In this document: one piece after another, positions 1-13,013 of the stretch
Layout: every line of letters begins with the position of its first letter
How positions within the stretch are numbered: position 1 is the stretch's first letter
Assembly (NCBI GenBank): GCA_029945375.1
Contig: CM057065.1
Span: 2,232,001 to 2,296,000, forward strand
Reading direction: 5' to 3'
DNA: 64,000 bases
From: Agaricus subrufescens
Lineage: Eukaryota; Basidiomycota; Agaricomycetes; Agaricales; Agaricaceae
Program-made: the position numbers and the translations under genes
Notes under the pieces: generated by a model
The model's database searches: none
What the model saw: only the letters and a program-made list of their open reading frames with translations
What the model was told of the DNA's origin: nothing

Positions 1-1837
1 AACTCTCGAAGCTAGAAGAGTGAGTATTAGGTCCATCCAAAGAGGACGAGAAAGTTCATCAAGCTACATACCTCCACTTCTAGATCAATGTATCCTCTGA
101 AGAGGGCTTCTTTAGGACACATGCCTATAGCGGCTCCTAGGATTTTCCGTGCGGCTGGTAGATCGAGTCTCCGGATTTCGAACTTGGCGAACATGACCCA
201 TAGTTTGGCAAAAGTGAATTGTTTATGAGGTACCAGCTTGATGGCCGTTTGGTATATCTGTCGGGCACGGTCATAGTCCTATATACATTCAGCATCGATT
301 TCCGAGAATAAAGTAATGGCTTCATACCCTGCTTTCAATTTCTTCAAACAGGGCGTAATCGAGCCATAGGAAGATATATCGTCTCCAGTGACGTTTCTCG
401 TTCCCTGGGGGCACCTGAGCTACTGCCCGCTCGTATACTTCTCGTATACGACCAGTAGCTGCATCTAATTCTTCTGTGGTTGCGCCTTCCTCTCTGAGAT
501 CTTTCAATGCTCCTTCTTCCAGCCGGGCGTAGTCAAACCAGACATCGTAGTTACGGCTATCGTGGGTGACTTCTTCCTCATACTGTATTCGACGCTTGCC
601 AATGACCGTACTCTCAAGTGTGGTACGCGTGCCATGTTGCTTTTCAAACTTGGTGTACGAGGCATATAGGCCAGAAGACTTTGATCTCGGTATACGCTCG
701 AGGGCGAACTAAAGTCTGATCAGTATCTAAGGACGGCTGTAGAAGCGTTAGTTTACCTTGTAGATTACGCGCGCACGCTCGTATTCCTTTTGACGCGTCT
801 CCATTTTGGCAAAGGCGCCAAACACAGCCTGCGCCTTCTCTACCTGCTCTTCGTCGTCTCCGAAAAACTCCAGAGCTGTCTGGAAAACCTCACGGGCCTT
901 ATTCACCTTTCCCCTCTCCTCTTCAAATTTAGCCCATTTCACCCATACTCGGGGGTCTGGCCGAACGCCAACCCATCTTTCGTATATCGCGCTGGCCCGA
1001 TCCAGTTCTTCGTACCGCTCTTCCATTTTGATATAGGCTTGCCAGGCCTTATCCTCTGGTTCCCATTGCATCCAACGTTCGAACACTTGTCGAGCTCCCG
1101 GTACATTCTCCAATAGCTCTTCGAGGTAGACATATTTGTACCAGAGTTGGTTTACACGAGGTAGGAGAGTGACGGCTCTATCGAAGAGGTTGCGCGCGTG
1201 TTGAACATTTCGGGATTTTAGTTCCATTTCAGTATATGAAAACCATAGTTGGATGCTTCGAGGATCGACATCGAGAGCACGTTCGAAGACGGATCGTGAG
1301 CGGGCATAGGCATTTTGGCTGGCCTATATATGGGAGATAGACTTAGTTTGCAAGTTGCTTGTATGAAAGATGGAAATGTCGAACCTCCCAGTTAGCATAC
1401 TGCAGCCATTCTCGTCTGTAACATAGAATGAGCATTGGCATAAATGAGAGGTGTTTGACATACATATTTCCTCTTGTTCTTCGAATGCGTTCTTCGAACT
1501 CCTTCCGTTTCCGACCTTGGAATTCACTGAGCTCTTCGAAGTCCTCTACTCGTTGTTTTGGTGCCCGAAATGTCGGTTCCTGCCGCTCTTGCGCCTGTAA
1601 AGAATAAAATTAGAAAACTGTGTGCTACTCTTACTGGCAAACTGCTGCTCACCTCACGCAAGATCTGCTCGGCGGTGATCTAGTATAATTCAAGTACTAA
1701 GTGATGTACAATGTTTTGGGATCCAAAATCCTCACCTGGACCGCGGCCGGTGCGCGGTTTTTTACTCTGCAGCATGGTCAGACATATTCTGCAGCTGAAA
1801 TGACAAGGCCGTACCTGGGTGCTCTGCCGTCCTGCAT
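1..1837 (-). CDS. CLF1: Pre-mRNA splicing factor CLF1 / crooked neck (HAT-repeat protein), 3' end cut by window
   Basis: Core spliceosome scaffold of the Prp19/NineTeen complex in the nucleus, built almost entirely of HAT (half-a-TPR) helical repeats. Seen: starting at the ATG at 1837, splicing gives the start [20 protein letters not shown] followed by [16 protein letters not shown] and the [11 protein letters not shown] block, the hallmark N-terminus of this family. HAT repeats follow with the regular W..Y..E pattern (for example [18 protein letters not shown] and [20 protein letters not shown] near 900-1150). Introns with GT..AG ends lie at 1814-1767 and 1735-1680, with several more downstream. 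The open frames at 748-1227 and 322-507 are internal exons. The gene runs off the window at base 1, so roughly the C-terminal half is missing. It shares a 136-base divergent promoter with separase. The identification is secure. Confidence 0.95.
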
Positions 1838-1973
1838 GGTCGCTGTGTTCTGTTAAGTCATACGTGCAAATATGTGGATATTGTTTGTTTCGGAGGACCC
1901 GGCCAAACAACGCGCTCGGTCATGTGTCGGCTGGCTATTATTAGTTGAATGGTTCATTCACTTGTATTCCTCG
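1838..1973. promoter_or_regulatory. Divergent promoter between CLF1 and separase
   Basis: Only 136 bases separate the inferred start codons of CLF1 (minus, 1837) and ESP1 (plus, 1974), so both 5' leaders and both promoters must share this stretch. No clear TATA box is visible. An upstream in-frame ATG at 1872 could extend the separase N-terminus, which would shorten the shared region to about 34 bases. Confidence 0.6.
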
Positions 1974-4900
1974 ATGCACAAGAGGTCCTCATCCAGGGCT
2001 GCAAATACGAAGGATAGACAAGAGGCTCTGCACCAGACGTCGTCTTCGTCGTGTACCAGCGAGATCGTTGCAGCCGGCGCTAAATTCTATGCTCTTATCT
2101 CGGAAACAACCACCATCGCCAACGACGCTTTGGAAGGGAAAACGAGCGGTGAGCTTTCTCCGCGATTGCTGTAGGGATCATACTGAGTGGTTGCAGATGA
2201 GCATCTCGCTGACAAATTAGAAGCATGCGCTAAAGAACTGGGAACTTCAGCCGCCCTGGTGCGACTACTGGAGCAGGTCGATTCTCCTACGGCTGAGCCG
2301 GATGTGAAACGCGCAGCAGCCAAGGTCGATCGTGCATTAGAACGTCTTAGACGATCCGCGTCTGCATGGCTTGAGCGGCGCTCAGCCACGCGGGATCGCA
2401 CCTATTCTGCGTTCAAGGAACTTCTCTTAGCTATAACGAACGTGCTGGAATTAACGATCCAAGAGGTAGGTCAATCCACGTATTGTAACACTAGGCTCAC
2501 GTGTCTCTAGTTTATACTGCGCAGGCCTTCGCCAAGTGTCGTCGCCTCTCTGTCCGACTTGACGACGAGAGCTCTAGACTCGCTATTCGCTGTTGCAAAG
2601 TTCACTCTTAGCGTTCAAGATCCCGAAACATACATCACAACACAGGCCCATCTCGCTCGAGCTAACACTATTCTTACTAACGTTCACCCTACTGGCATCC
2701 CTCTCTCCAACTATCTCAGATGTTTATCGGGTGCTTATTACAACTTCGCTGGGAATCTCTATCAGTCCGGAAGACACGATCCAGCTGTCCCTTTTCTGAA
2801 GGATGCTTGTAGCATTGGCGGAAGAGCCCTCGCACGTCGCCCAAAAGAGAAAGTGAATGGAGAAGAGAAAGCGAGGGAGCTGGAAGGCTGGAAACAGTTG
2901 GAAGAGACTCTATTTCGTCGTTGGGAACTCCTCGGCATATGTCATATGAAGCTAGGAGACAGAAAGGTACGTTTCCTCAGGCGAGCATTTGATCCAAGTC
3001 TTAAAGGCGGTTTTCAGAATGCCTATGTCGCCTTCCTTCAATCGTTAGTGGCGTTCCCGTACACGTTGTGCAACATGGAACAAGACTCTAACAAGTCACC
3101 ACCTTCGACAATATTCGGACCTGCTGCGAACAGTCAAGTCAAGCAACTAGCTGCGATCATCGATCGACTTACCTATCTGGGCATAAACGAACTATTGATA
3201 CCGGCCGAGCACATCTCGTTCCGGCACTCGTTATCCAAGTGCTCGTCTTCCGAGTCGCTGAAAAATCCCAGAATCATGGGCATTTTAATTGAGCAACAGA
3301 TCGAGAGTCTCGGGCAACGTGGAACCAAGGGTTCAATCAGAAGAGCTGTTGGAGTACTTTTGGAGGGTCTGCTAGAGGTATATGACGGCAAAGTAAAGAC
3401 ACCTGTTCGACGAGCGCGAGTGATGCTGCGTCTCATGGAGCTGATGTACCGAGCTGACGAAGTTCCGGCATTTGAGCGAGTTCAGGCTATGACTGGAGAA
3501 ATAGAAATGCTTCTTTCTGCTGAAGTAAGGCTCGAGCTTTTGCTTATGTTTCTAAATCATCTAATCAATTCTATCACAGTCTCTCGAAGCAGACTTAGGG
3601 CTTGCACCATATAGGGCACAGTATCGAGCTCTCGGACGTTTTTGGCTAGCGTTACATGCTCATCGCGCCGCTATACCCAACCAGGTCTCACTAGTCAGTG
3701 ATCAAGTTGAACAAGCCTGTCGCATATTGCGTTGCACATTCGCGAAGCCTTCAATTGATAGCCCTAGAGTCATCATGATGAGAAAATCTCTCACCCCCCA
3801 GCGGAAATCCCTTACGGCTCAACGTTCACCTGCAAGGGCAACGACGACGCGGAGTCGAGCAGCGGCCACTGCCACTACCGCAACTGCTGGAACGAGAACG
3901 CGTACAAGAGCTGCTGCGGGTACTTCTAAGGCAGGAACGAAGACCAAACCCGCTCCAACAACGCGGTCAAGGCCTTCTAACATCCCAACAGCGCCTAAAC
4001 GTGGAGGTTTGTGAATCACATGCTGCTTCCTTCATCTTATCCAAAACTAATCTATCAAATAGTGCTGCAGCCGATGTCGCTGAATACAGCGACTCCTCCG
4101 AGAGCGAAACGCGCAACTACGATAGAAGTTTCAGCATTTGATGACTTTGACCATTTTTCCAGTATACTCCGTATGTTCAATTTTCCCCTTCCAAATTACA
4201 GTTTTTTTATGCATTCACAGAAACTGTTGCAAGAATTCTTGGGCTTCTTTCGCTGGGTCTTCCGAAAGTGCAACTATTAGATGTTTCACGAAGATTGGCG
4301 GAGACTCACAGCGGTCCCACCAGTGAGGGTAAGAGACATTCCCGATTTTAGACTCGCTATTTCATCGTCTCATCGGAGAAATGTTTTTCTAAAGGCCATA
4401 TTTCGGCTTCGCTTGATTTGGCGCATGAGTATATGCGCATTGGAAAGATGCGTCGTGCCACTTCGATATTTAACCAAGCGCTGGACGCTGTTCGTGGTGG
4501 AAAAGTCTCGGATGAGACTTCTGCATTGTTTCTTCTAAGGTTTGCAGAGTCTTTGGCACTTCTTGAGAATGTGCCACGGAGGTGGGTTTGAATCATTTAG
4601 CTTGTGAGGCGATCTTCAATGACACCTTTTTACAGTTGTTCGGTATATTGCGAGGCGATGGATGTTTATCGACGGATAGATTATGATGACAAAACTGGGA
4701 CGACAGTGCAAAGAATACATGCGCGAGTGAGACAACTTGAGAAAGCTGCGCTAGCCACGAGGACAGTGGCTATGATACAACATTGTAAGGTCAGTTGTGA
4801 GTCTCATCTCGTCCCATAGTGCTTCAATGACATTCGCTTCTCTGCCTAGGAGGACTTGACATTATCAATCGAGTTTTTGCTCCAGTCCCTTCGGTTGTGG

Positions 4901-7900
4901 AATCGCGCTCTGGACAATTTGTCGCGTCTCAATCCACAACCATCAACTAAATCAGCCAAGGACGAGAACCCATTCGATATGTCAAACCTCAAACAAGCTC
5001 TCCCGAGTGAAGCTGCACCACTCCCTGATCCCAAACCGCAAACTATTATTCCTCCTCAACGACACCTCGATAGTTTCATTCTTCGAATATCCGAAGGACT
5101 ATTTACAGTCCTTTTTGACCTAACTCAAGCATATCTTCATCGCGGATCAGCAAAAGAGTCAGAGTTCTTCATCACTCAAGCTTTAGATCTCGCCCAAGCG
5201 CTTAATGCACCGGCGATGTTGAGTCGAGCGTTGGCGAAACAGGGAGAAGTGCAGGTTAGGTTGGGGAATTTGAAAGAAGGGTATGAGAGTCTTGTGAAGG
5301 CTGGAGAGGTTTTGAGTGAAGTACCGACTATTGATTCGGTTGAGGTTGTGAGGTTGACGGCGGAGTGTAGAGAGAGGATGGGTGGTGAAGGGGAGGGGGA
5401 TGCGCAGGTTTTGTATGGGAGGTCGATGGATTTGTTGACGGAGATGGACGCCGCTTTTGAGAAGTACGAAGGTGCTGCTTTTGGGTGAGTTTTCATATCC
5501 ATTTATTGTGTCCCTTCCTTGAATAATACTAACGAATTGAATGACAGGCCGAGGAAATCCCTTGGGATGTCGCCTGCCAATAGTAAATTGGTGAAGGATG
5601 TGATTGTGCCCGAGGTGTTGATGAACGTACTCAGACAGCAAAGTGAGATCATGTTGTTTTCTCTTGTCAACTGTGGACTGACGTAGACATCGGCTAGTCT
5701 GGTTACTCCGAGACCAGAACGACGACCAATTTAACTCATTACTTCAACGATTCATCTCCCTCCCTAGGTCATCACTGGCAAAAGCACAAGAAAACTCATT
5801 ACTCGCAAAGCTAAATCTTCATAATGTGTATCTACGCTTTCGGGGTGATATGTTTCTCAATTCTCTTGCCGAATCTCGTAAGGCTACCTCCTCTCATCAG
5901 GCCCTTTCAGGAAGCTGATATTCGAGTTTCTAGCAATATCTATTCCAATGGGAATGCACGCCTCGCATAAGTCAACGTCTATTTCAGCGCAAGACATTAG
6001 TAGCGCTCTGGATCAGGCCGAGGAACGGTTTTGGGATAGTTTGAATTTGATAGCGCAGCGGGGTAATGTTCTTGATATAAGAGAATCCGCTGTTGCTTTG
6101 GCCATCATCAAGTCGTTCCAGACTTCATTGGGGCGCAAAGATAGTGAGGTACATGTGATGGTGTCGCGTTTGTTGGGTAATACTTTCCTCATATCTCCCC
6201 TTATTTTGCACATTCTGATTGTTATGATAAAAATAGATGCCTCTGCTGCGCTGACGTTGAGACGGGAGATGCTTGAAGCTATTCATCATAAATTCCCGAG
6301 ACTACCGGCTGCTGATGATCTTCAATGGCCGCTTGTTACGCAGGAAGGGAACGTGCTACCCGCATCGAAGGTGGATGCCAACTTCGCTGCACGGAGACGC
6401 GTGAATATCCCAGTAGACTCTGAGGACGACGATGACGATGCCATAGATCTTGAAACTGCGTCACCGTTAAAAGCCTATTGGGACTCTGTAAGGTCCCGTT
6501 ACCGATCATATTCCTTCAACCCCGCGACCATAACGTCGTCACAAACAAAGAATTTACCAACGAATTGGACAGTCATCCATATCAATGTCACAGAGGATAA
6601 GAACACATTGTTTGTATCTCGACAAGAAGGGGGGCCCGATGGGGATGGGCTAGTATTCTCCGTTCCATTAAGAGGCAGGAGGGATGCTGGTAATGGAGAA
6701 GATGATGACTTTTTGTCATTCGATGGTGCGATTGAGGAATTGCGAGAGATTGTGAGGTTGAGTGATCAGGGTACCAAGGATGCTATACATGTGAAACCTG
6801 ATGATGATGAGGCTAGAATTGCTTGGTGGAAGCAACGAGCAGAGCTGGATTCTAGGTTGAAAACATTGTTGGAGAATATCGAATTTTGTTGGTTTGGTGC
6901 TTTCAAGGTAGAACTCTTTATTGTTCTGTTAGCTGATTATTGATCTTGCCCTGTTTTGCTGCAGACTATCCTCAGCTCTAAATGCAAGGCTAGTGCCGAG
7001 GATATCGCCGAACTGAGAAGTCGGTTCGAAAAAGTATTCAAACGAAGCCTCGGGATAAAAGACAAGAAGCGTTCGGGATCTCATCGAAAAACGACCTCGC
7101 AACCTCGAAATCAATCTTTTAGCCAAATCCAACTTGATGACTCTCTACTTCGATGCTTTTCAACCCTCTCCCCGAAATGCCAGGACGAAGAACTAGAAGA
7201 TATGATCTTCTTCATTCTAGACTTGTACCAGTTCCACGGGGTTGCTATTCCGTTCTCCGAGGTTGATATTACGCAGATGGTGGTTGATGTGAGGACGGTT
7301 TTGGAAGAACATTCCGTGAAGACGCGGGGTTTGACAAAGAGTGGGAAGTTGAATGGAGCAGCTGGACAATCTGATGATGAACACGTATTTTTGGTGCTGG
7401 ACAAGAACTTACAAGGATTGCCTTGGGAGAGTTTACCGATCTTACGGGGTCGGAGCGTTAGCAGGATACCAAGCGTGGACTTCCTTCTCGACCGTTTGGA
7501 GTATGCTGAGATGAAGAGACGTACTCAATCATTCTCAGATAAGCAAGCCTCTGTAGGTGCAGTTGTGGACCCACGAAAGGGATATTTCATCCTGAACCCG
7601 AGTGGAGACCTACGGCGGACACAGGAACGATTCCAGGATTGGGCAAAGGGGATGAAACAGGCGGGGTGGGATGGGGTCACCGGGAGGCCAGTCAGTGAAC
7701 AGCAATTTGAGAATGCATTGCGTCAAAACGATCTCGTCGTGTGAGTCATCATGTTCTATCTTGAGTGTCACAACTCATAAGAATTGTGTTCAGATATTTC
7801 GGTCATGGTGGGGGGGAACAGTATTTACGGACTTACAAAGTGCGACGCCTTCAATCATGTGCTGCAACGATGCTTTGGGGATGTTCATCGGGTGCACTAC

Positions 7901-8249
7901 GCGAGATGGGCGATTTTGATCGAACCGGGACAGCTAATGGTTATATGCTCGCAGGATGGTAAGTCTTGTATTCAGCTCTACGACCTGGTATTGATCATGC
8001 CCTTTCCTGGTCAGCCCGACCCTTGTAGCGAACTTGTGGGACGTCACCGATCGCGATATTGATAAATTCTGTCAGACTGTTTTTGACAAGATTCAGCTCA
8101 ACCCTGAAAACGTTCGCAAGTGGAACGGTAGCACGAGTACGTCGAGTATTTCTTCAGTGGCTGCTGTAGCTCAAGCACGAAGTGCTTGTAAGTTAAAGTA
8201 TCTCACTGGAGCTGCTCCCGTTGTGTATGGAATACCTTTTTATCTATGA
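1974..8249 (+). CDS. ESP1: Separase (ESP1), cysteine protease that cleaves cohesin, peptidase family C50
   Basis: Separase cuts the kleisin subunit of cohesin at anaphase onset and is held inactive by securin. Seen: a multi-exon gene (exons 1974-2148, 2197-2465, 2511-2966, 3018-3524, 3580 onward and more) with introns of about 45-60 bases in matching phase. The long N-terminal two thirds is helical and TPR-like (for example EKARELEGWKQLEETLFRRW). A basic, Thr/Arg/Ala-rich disordered stretch lies near 3780-4010 and an acidic stretch (DSEDDDDDAID) near 6420. The C-terminal protease domain has the catalytic histidine in YFGHGGGEQY (about 7795-7822) and the catalytic cysteine in TMLWGCSSGA (cysteine codon 7882-7884), followed by a spliced GCPTLVANLWDVTDRDIDKF block. 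Both catalytic residues are intact, so the protein should be active. Stop TGA at 8247-8249. The product is roughly 1800 residues by my model. The start is uncertain between 1974 and an upstream in-frame ATG at 1872. Confidence 0.95.
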
Positions 8250-8796
8250 GTCGTATTTGTTCCATTTTTTTCATTCATGACCATTTAGCATTGTGTTTCT
8301 TTGCATACAAAACATATTTCTAGTCATATCTAATCTGTCAATTCACGAAGAAATAGCACTTTATTATATCTCTTTGTAACGAATCTCGACGTCGATGACC
8401 CAAGGCACTGATTTAATTTTTGCAAGTTAAACTTGTTCATATTGTAGATAAATTAGATGCAACCCGGATGGGCAAGTCATTTTCTCCCTTTTACATGTGT
8501 ATCCAACATCAGTACAAAATTTGACCCTTTCCCACCGGGAAGTCACTAAATCAATTAGTGTACTCTGTATCCAGGCTGCATCTTCACAAGACGACGACAT
8601 CAATGACTTTTGACCATATACAGGTAAACACTTGATTGGGTCGTTCGACAGTATCAAAATCGCAGAATTCTGATGGCGCAAATATTACGACGCTCCGGAG
8701 CTTAAAGCCCATTTCTTTGTGTTTTTGATATTGATACTATTTTCTGGTAATACGTTAGCCACTTCTGATTACACAACTAATTGAATTCAATTATAA
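8250..8796. other. Intergenic, no gene seen
   Basis: AT-rich 3' flank of separase with several T-rich runs (8255-8360) that could serve transcript end formation. I see no convincing coding frame or RNA gene on either strand. Confidence 0.5.
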
Positions 8797-8857
8797 TTAA
8801 GTTCGTATTGAGTCGGGAGATAATTGGGAGATGATCAAACAAAAGAGTATTCTATCT

Positions 8858-9127
8858 TTAGAACACGGCGATGCCAAGCCCAAGGCCACCACCCTCGCCA
8901 CAATCCATACTCGAGGTCGTATAATCCTGACCACGGAAAAGTAGGACTTCTTCTTCCAAAGAATCTTTATCTTCTCCGAGAAGAGCGGTATCAGCAGGCT
9001 TTTCGAACTCCAGGAAAAGGTCGATGACTTTGAAACGAGGGGTGGGGGGGCATTCCATGGTTTCCAAGTTGAGCGACAATAAGGCGATGTCCAGAGCATC
9101 GACTGGGATGGTGGATAAGTACATCAT
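8858..9127 (-). CDS. Short hypothetical protein, 89 aa, with ECPP-x-PR motif
   Basis: I do not recognise the family. Seen: an uninterrupted frame from an ATG at 9127 (second ATG directly after) to TAA. The N-terminal part is hydrophobic-leucine rich (ALDIALLSLNLE), then comes METMECPPTPRFKVIDLFLE, then an acidic stretch (EDKDSLEEE), and a glycine-rich end (GEGGGLGLG). There is no CaaX ending, so it is not a typical mushroom pheromone precursor. A shorter start at the METMECPP methionine is possible. The local motif ECPPTPR followed by V-I-D-L resembles ECPPAPR..TIEL in the small spliced gene about 1 kb away (10037-10330), which supports both being real and related. Coding status is otherwise supported only by frame and composition. 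Confidence 0.45.
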   Translation of the reverse strand: MMYLSTIPVDALDIALLSLNLETMECPPTPRFKVIDLFLEFEKPADTALLGEDKDSLEEEVLLFRGQDYTTSSMDCGEGGGLGLGIAVF

Positions 9128-10036
9128 AAAGAATGTTATCGAATTTTATGCGTACCGGTCAAGTAACTAGCATTCCTTGCGATGTTCTCCATAACGTTGA
9201 TGCTCGGTAGTATATTGTAAAAAGCTCGGCTTTGTGATATAATTCTCTGTTTAAGTGAGGGTGAATGCCCAGATTAATTTATTTGACGGTGCACAAAACA
9301 GGCCCAATCTTACCTGGCCGTCAAGGTTGAGTGATAGTAAAAAGTATAGTTTCGAAGGAGAGGAAATCTACAATTGTTATACTGGTGGAATATGTTTGGT
9401 CCTGTTGTCTTTTATGTTGCTGATGATTCAGGTTTGTGATGAAGTGCGTTGCTGAGGTGACGAAACGCTAAGCATGAATAAATTCGGAATAGGAATCTTA
9501 AGCGCATGTGGGTGGCGGAGTTTCATAGCTTCGAGGGGACCAGGCAGCCGTGAAGGAAGAATAGCAAAGTAGGTTAGAATGAGTCATTGCAATCTTCAAA
9601 GCATCAACCAGATTTAGATCTTTTACCGCGCTTGATTGCTGTGTTTCCGAAACAACCTCCACTAATCGGTAGTGCTGGCATCCAAAAGTCCGAGCAACGA
9701 CTCAATCCACGCATTCCGACAACGTGCGTGCCATACGAAGAACCTATAGCCACGGTGCATTGAATGCACTCAGCTAGGCATAGAAGCTGTCATGGGCAGC
9801 TGTCGACAGCCGAACAGCCCCACCCTGACATAAGTCAGGAGATATAACCAACCGACTTTTCTGAAGATGGCCGCCGAAGCCGCTGACTTTATTCAAAAGG
9901 CCAGCGGTATTTCTCAAATCAAATCCCATCAGAGCTCATTGCATAGTATCTTGAACATATCCATGGTATTACATAAAAATTGACATAAAGGAGCGACACG
10001 AGGCAAGCAATGATAGTGGACGCAGGTCGCCTCTTG
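9128..10036. other. Intergenic, no gene seen
   Basis: About 0.9 kb between the two short acidic-protein genes. The 66-codon open frame at 9255-9455 (+) looks random in composition. I see no repeats or RNA genes. Confidence 0.4.
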
Positions 10037-10330
10037 TTATCGAGGCTCTACGTATCCATAGTCACTGAGCAGCAGACCTTCTGGAAGTTCTTCATCTCCC
10101 CCAGAGGGACCCGAAATCATATTGTCATCCTCATCAGGCGGTAGCTCGATGGTCTCGATCCGGGGGGCCGGGGGGCATTCCGAGGTGGAGTCATATTCCT
10201 CCTCATTATCTACCTCTTAATTAGCGATATACTCGTGAAGAAATCAGTGGAAGTTTTTGGACGTACCAGAAATCTCGTTGTCTCCCGTTCGGCCATCGAC
10301 GCCGTTGACTTCAGACTTCTCCTCCAACAT
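10037..10330 (-). CDS. Short acidic hypothetical protein, 80 aa, two exons, ECPP-x-PR motif
   Basis: I do not recognise the family. Seen: ATG at 10330. Exon 1 is 10330-10267, followed by a 51-base intron 10266-10216 that starts GTACGT and ends AAG. Exon 2 is 10215-10037 and ends in TAA. The phases match (64 bases, then 179 bases). The product is strongly acidic (DNEEEYDSTSE, then ELPPDEDD) and contains SECPPAPRIETIELP, then SGPSGGDEELPEGLLLSDYG. The short canonical intron and perfect phase argue that this is a real gene despite its size. The ECPP-x-PR followed by a V/I-x-x-I-D/E-L pattern is shared with the gene at 8858-9127. No signal peptide, membrane segment or CaaX box is seen, so a soluble disordered protein is most likely. 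Confidence 0.6.
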
Positions 10331-13013
10331 ACTTAGACTCGTATGCGAGCGCTGGCAGGGGGGTTGTGCTCAAGCTAAACGCTTCGCGGTAAGTTTACAA
10401 GCATGAAAGCAAAAGGATGACTGACAGCCAGTGATATGGATACCGGGGGGGTGGTGAAGGAATGTAGTTTGCAAGGATCTTCGATAGTTCAGTATTTAAC
10501 ATAATTAGAGGAAGCGCCGAAGCGTTTGGCCATGTTAGGATATGTCGTTACCATTGACTTGGTTAGCTGCAATTCGGCATCAGCCACCCTTCCAAGGCTA
10601 TCCGGAACCCAATACGGCGAAAAGATGTTAAATTCTATTTTTAGATATGTCAGGCTTTAAGCGATATCTTGCTAAATTGGGGAGATCTTACGCCATGGGC
10701 AAGTGACATATGACGAATGCCGTTCAGCCAATACCGCCTCCGTCGTTCCTCCACTGCGTCTTCGACTTCCCCGTGGCACGTACCCGACTGGGCCTACTCC
10801 ACCTTATAGAATGCGGCCATATGACGATTCAAAATCAACTGTTCCATCAATTATTTGGGACTCTGTTCCCATGGAATTTCTAATAGGTCGGGTAACCTTT
10901 ACGGAGATATACTTCCGTAGCCTCAGGTGGAGTTCATTTCGAAGATGTTAGGGCGGTGCACCCAGCTAGGGCATAGATACATATAAACCACTCTAATTAA
11001 TGGCATTCAATGAAATCTCTGTGCATTTTATGTAATTCAACACTTTGCAGGCTTTCCTCTCTTTGCGGACTGCCCCTAACTTCAAGTTGTATATCCATGT
11101 CCGCTCTACTGCGTAATCAATCAACGCCCAACACGAAAGTGTCACGCTTCTTTGGAGTTCCAGGCCTCATTAATTCCCTGCTGAAGTTGAACCCTTCATC
11201 TGATGTGGTCGAAGGAAGACTACTTACTGATACAGCGTCAGACAACTTTACTTGACGCTCTTTCCCCAGACTTTCGTTCCAAGCGTTCAGATCTATCCTG
11301 GATTCGCGCGACTTTGGGATTGATACAAAAAAAAAAAGATGTACAGCGACCGTACTCAACACATAACCTCGGATCACCTACTGCAACTCCCAGAGCGGTT
11401 TGCCAGTGTCCCTAGTGCGCCTTTGGCCCTCTGCTTTCTGGGCTCCAGTTGGGGTTGAAACATTAGGCTGACCTCTCCTTGTGTCCCTGTTCTCTCGCAC
11501 CTGCCTCCCATGCGGAATCATCGGTGTATATATACTAATGATCGTTGAGGCGGTCCAAATGACCTGTATGATGTATCAAGATCGGACATCCGATTTCGAA
11601 GTCATCAGTATCGTATAAGCCAACGATAAGCCTTCTTCCAGTAATCGAGACCCCGGTGCTTCGTAGCTGGTTAGGATATGTCTTGTGAATGGATTATTCG
11701 CTACATACCATATGGATCCACATTATTTGTTTGTGCAAGTCGGTACAGGCGCGCTTTCGACCCTTTTGGCAGTGATTCCTAAAGTGATTTGCATTGCATA
11801 TCTGGAAAGCAGGGAAAACAATAATTGAGAACATGATGGTATGAGAACGGGTTGGGATCACGTAGCAGTCGGCAACAATCATCATCAACATCGTGCGGTA
11901 TTTTCCTCCAGATCCCAGATCCACATCTATACCCAAAGGAGTTCTTGAAAAGAATGAGTGTCGCCGCAAGGTCTCTGCGGACACACTGCACAGTGGAGGC
12001 CAAGTCGAACGGGAACCCAGTGACGACACGGAGATGTACTGTAGTTGGTCAGGGACATCGGGAGAAGACGACTAAAAACAAAACGGAACCCCGAGCCCTT
12101 GTCCAGACGATTTCGGCTGATGTCGTCCACCCCGTTGCCTCGTTCGTTCCCCGAGCCCGCATCCACAATCGGCGGGGGTAGGCCAGAGATCTTTGCAATC
12201 ACATCTGAGTGATGAAACGATCATCATTCGGTACCTTGAGGTTATAACATCCGAGTTCCATCATTCTTATCCCCAACAAGCAGTTTCCCCTGGAGGTCTG
12301 CCTCCTGGCCGAGGCCGTTCAATCTCGGTTAATCTGAGCGAGAACACCCATCATAACCATTTAGCCTAGAACTTGATGCGTTGAAAGGAAGCTCTTGCCT
12401 TTATACATCCTTTTAAGTCACCACAAACAAATGGAGAAAGCATTTGGAGATCGTTTTATCCCATATGGAATTGAGTGCAATGAACAAATTACGTCAAGCC
12501 GCCCAGTTCACGGATTGTTTTTTTTTTTTTTCGTGTCCAACATTGCCGGATGAGAGCGTACGTACCGAGACACTGCCTATTCCATCCGTGGACAAGTATG
12601 GATAAATGAGATCAGGAGAGAGATCAGATGTATCATACATACTCGTATTAACCCCAACGAGCCATCGCATGCTCATATCTCGTTCAATCTTTCTCACCTA
12701 CGAGTTAGATGAAGGGTTTGGCTTTTAGTAGTGATTTACTGGTGTGCTTTTCGCAGTATGCCACAGACTATGTTCAAGCGTCTAGGACACAGATAGAATA
12801 CACCAACCAACTATATGGTATATTCAGCTGGGATATGTACCAGAATGCGCATTCACGGCCTCATCTCCTTACTATCAGAAAATATGAACGTTTGAGCCAT
12901 TATGAATTATGAATGATGATATTTTACCCGGACGATGATACAGTCATGATAATACCTGGAAACGATTCGAGCCTAAGTACAATTACAGTTTTCATGCCTC
13001 TGAAATGGCACGA
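10331..13013. other. Intergenic region of 2.7 kb, no gene recognised
   Basis: Scattered open frames of 60-110 codons occur on both strands (10703-10951, 11010-11255, 11694-12029, 11852-12181), but their composition looks random and overlapping frames contradict one another. Homopolymer runs lie near 11327 (A) and 12518 (T). I cannot support a gene, RNA or mobile element here. Confidence 0.4.

Noticed and set aside
2967..3017. Reading separase straight through this stretch
   Set aside because: The 51 bases are in frame, but begin GTACGT and end TTTTCAG, and removing them joins GDRK to NAYVAFLQS as expected in the TPR-like region; treated as an intron, although retention would keep the frame.
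5183..5641. 152-codon minus-strand frame inside separase
   Set aside because: Antisense shadow of well-supported separase exons.
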